From NCBI GenBank assembly GCA_025352865.1, contig JANXSB010000250.1, forward strand, positions 1 through 7,454: a stretch of 7,454 nucleotides of DNA, given 5' to 3'. The notes beneath the pieces are model-generated. The model ran no database searches. It had not been told where the DNA came from and was given only the letters and a program-made list of their open reading frames with translations. Source of the stretch: Chthoniobacter sp. (GTDB lineage Bacteria > Verrucomicrobiota > Verrucomicrobiia > Chthoniobacterales > Chthoniobacteraceae). How positions within the stretch are numbered: position 1 is the stretch's first letter; each line of letters starts with the position of its first letter. The position numbers were made by a program, and so were the translations under genes. Positions 7,301-7,454 of this stretch are shown here, piece after piece.

Positions 7301-7454
7301 ACCGGGCTGGGAGACACCTATGGCAATGTGGCGGTGGGTTACACCGCCACACCGCTGGCGCTGCGCTTGGTGACGGCGACGCCGGTATTGCTTGGGCGGC
7401 AATTGGCGACGACGAACCTCAACAGCCTGACGAGAACCGTGACCTTTAACAGCA
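4394..7454 (+). CDS. Secreted autotransporter-associated beta-strand (PATR) repeat protein, 3' end cut off
   Basis: An open frame of 1020 codons continues past the right edge. ATG 4394 is the first possible start because an in-frame TAA lies at 4376-4378. Residues 1-33 form a signal peptide: basic n-region (KLANPSRLHAGSRK), hydrophobic core (VLAVSIATMMFAGSV), cleavage near VLG-A or LGA-S. The mature part is rich in Gly, Thr, Ser, Asn and Ala and has no Cys in the visible 1020 residues. Three PATR repeats are evident at about 260-292, 382-415 and 557-590; each has a K-x-G-x-G-x-(L/M) motif, then YTG, then a GGTL-type strand. This predicts a right-handed beta-helix passenger. A Gly-rich linker (about 857-876) lies between the Ig-like modules centred near residues 781 and 900, and another module starts near 1002. 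Inferred role: extracellular or surface structural/adhesive protein. Whether the C-terminus is an autotransporter barrel or a PEP-CTERM-type anchor cannot be seen. Monocistronic as far as visible. Confidence 0.9.
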   Translation, partial: MKLANPSRLHAGSRKVLAVSIATMMFAGSVLGASVIWNGVPVTLTSADGGDDVTLESSTIVTLGAPGTTVSENSIYNNSLALPGVTTLTINSADATSRTLVSAVTLIAGASGQSLVINGSANFRTGLLGDGGFTNVELVKNGGAGELIIDGIDNDLDGALLRVVSGTISVEGGGGTANPISTLAQAIRIDGDLGKLRLGTPNGSSTTFNNSILVNYSGTLEHTSVSNDVLTGFVNIDNAKTLTANIAAGSLTVSGEVKGGGLTKTGGGTLTLAGLGSYTGITTVSGGTLQFATPGSLYGGATASWTPANIIVASGAALAVNIGGANDFTPASVSTLLSQLSAVSNNGLKAGSSFAFDTTNATGAVTYSSVIANSTGTGSGAVGIVKLGPGTLSLTGVNTYTGGTTVNNGTLLLNGANTGTGVIRGNVTINQGATLQLASPNALGYTAGVKVDTVNINGGTLDDIASLDQGFNQVYNLTGGTMQSNGGVSNPIAGQYYAMGNGTAVNTFASATTSTIAGRLNLRNDNSHTNVTFTVEDGAAATDLLLSAAITESLPAVGITKDGPGFMKVTGTNSYTGATIVSGGTLSLTGTLGNTAVTVNAGTTFAARPGSGISYAGTSNVAGTSSLTLLGGAASAAGFTMVDNAIGTFRVGTGGLVIQTGLVLPTLTFEIGSALGSIDLLDLGTMGGNASIALGTKVGFAALSSATSLVLGNYTFLTTAASGLGPTVLTLANSTITVGANTYNLTLANSTATQEILTISAMVVSNNSVIGAAPASLSFGRVLATAIGSKTLTVSRVSGTSNTGAAAAVTGGAAGATLNATASGNGFITGAQSWVINVGLTTNVGAHSDTVVITNTGNDGSGASSGGPGQGSAQTPINITVGGNVLGLRSVNATSLSLNRQLATTNLNSLTRTVTFNSSGTHADTTDVTVDGSLVFNGGNNAPNKNITGQNAVLAASGTFYSAPVVTGETGLGDTYGNVAVGYTATPLALRLVTATPVLLGRQLATTNLNSLTRTVTFNS
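5171..5269 (+). repeat. PATR repeat 1 (protein-level)
   Basis: Encodes GGLTKTGGGTLTLAGLGSYTG followed by ITTVSGGTLQFA, a near-consensus autotransporter-associated beta-strand repeat (TIGR02601/PF12951 type), at residues about 260-292. Confidence 0.85.
5537..5638 (+). repeat. PATR repeat 2 (protein-level)
   Basis: Encodes VGIVKLGPGTLSLTGVNTYTG followed by GTTVNNGTLLLNG at residues 382-415, a near-consensus repeat. It is similar to repeat 1 in protein but clearly diverged in DNA. Confidence 0.87.
6062..6163 (+). repeat. PATR repeat 3 (protein-level)
   Basis: Encodes VGITKDGPGFMKVTGTNSYTG followed by ATIVSGGTLSLTG at residues 557-590. The TLTL core has become FMKV, so this is the most diverged of the three, but the KxGxG, NSYTG and SGGTL positions are kept. 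Confidence 0.85.
7091..7148 (+). repeat. 58-bp direct repeat, copy A
   Basis: Identical over 58 bases to 7397-7454. It encodes RQLATTNLNSLTRTVTFNS at the start of a beta-rich module. The copies are 306 bases (102 codons) apart and in the same frame. Confidence 0.95.
7397..7454 (+). repeat. 58-bp direct repeat, copy B (runs into window edge)
   Basis: Identical to 7091-7148 and still identical at the last base of the window, so the true repeat is longer and the module array continues beyond the edge. The bases just before the repeat differ between copies (AAC versus GGG codon), which sets the left boundary of identity. Confidence 0.95.

Noticed and set aside
6584..7402. Minus-strand open frames of 272 and 205 codons
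   Set aside because: Both overlap each other antisense to the repeat-rich 3' part of the PATR gene and have no recognisable domain; they are shadows.
7091..7454. Direct repeats as an insertion sequence or attachment site
   Set aside because: The repeat is in frame, encodes the same module part in both copies, and the spacing equals a whole number of codons, which fits domain duplication rather than a mobile element.

Overview
The window is GC-rich and bacterial, and most likely comes from the phylum Verrucomicrobiota. Three things suggest this: a long secreted protein with autotransporter-associated beta-strand (PATR) repeats, a membrane FAD/iron-sulfur fusion protein of a kind I associate with Verrucomicrobiota and Planctomycetota, and several start codons without a Shine-Dalgarno sequence. 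The assignment is an inference from gene content; there is no rRNA or other decisive marker.

Left part (1-3128, minus strand): a compact three-gene unit read right to left. It holds an ECF-type RNA polymerase sigma factor, a short single-membrane-span protein that is probably its anti-sigma factor, and a large membrane oxidoreductase cut by the left edge. The first two genes overlap by ATGA, and the second stops on the base before the third starts, so the three are probably co-transcribed and translationally coupled. The oxidoreductase joins a flavin- and NAD(P)-binding reductase domain to a NapH/NosR/CcoG-like membrane part with Cys motifs and two [4Fe-4S] ferredoxin motifs. It would carry electrons from NAD(P)H through FAD to iron-sulfur centres at the membrane. 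Its flavin domain appears circularly permuted.

Middle part (3129-4235): a 176-bp divergent intergenic region carries a near-consensus sigma-70 promoter that drives rplM-rpsI (ribosomal proteins L13 and S9, plus strand). This conserved pair is followed by two hairpins, the second a convincing intrinsic terminator.

Right part (4236-7454, plus strand): a 158-bp leader region, then the first 1020 codons of a very large secreted protein open at the right edge. It has a signal peptide, three clear PATR repeats, and a C-terminal array of about 100-residue, probably Ig-like beta modules. The last two modules share a 58-bp exact DNA repeat at a spacing of 102 codons.

I see no CRISPR array, tRNA, rRNA, insertion sequence or phage gene. 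The best candidate for something little described is the sigma/anti-sigma/permuted flavin-iron-sulfur oxidoreductase unit; its function cannot be fixed from sequence alone.
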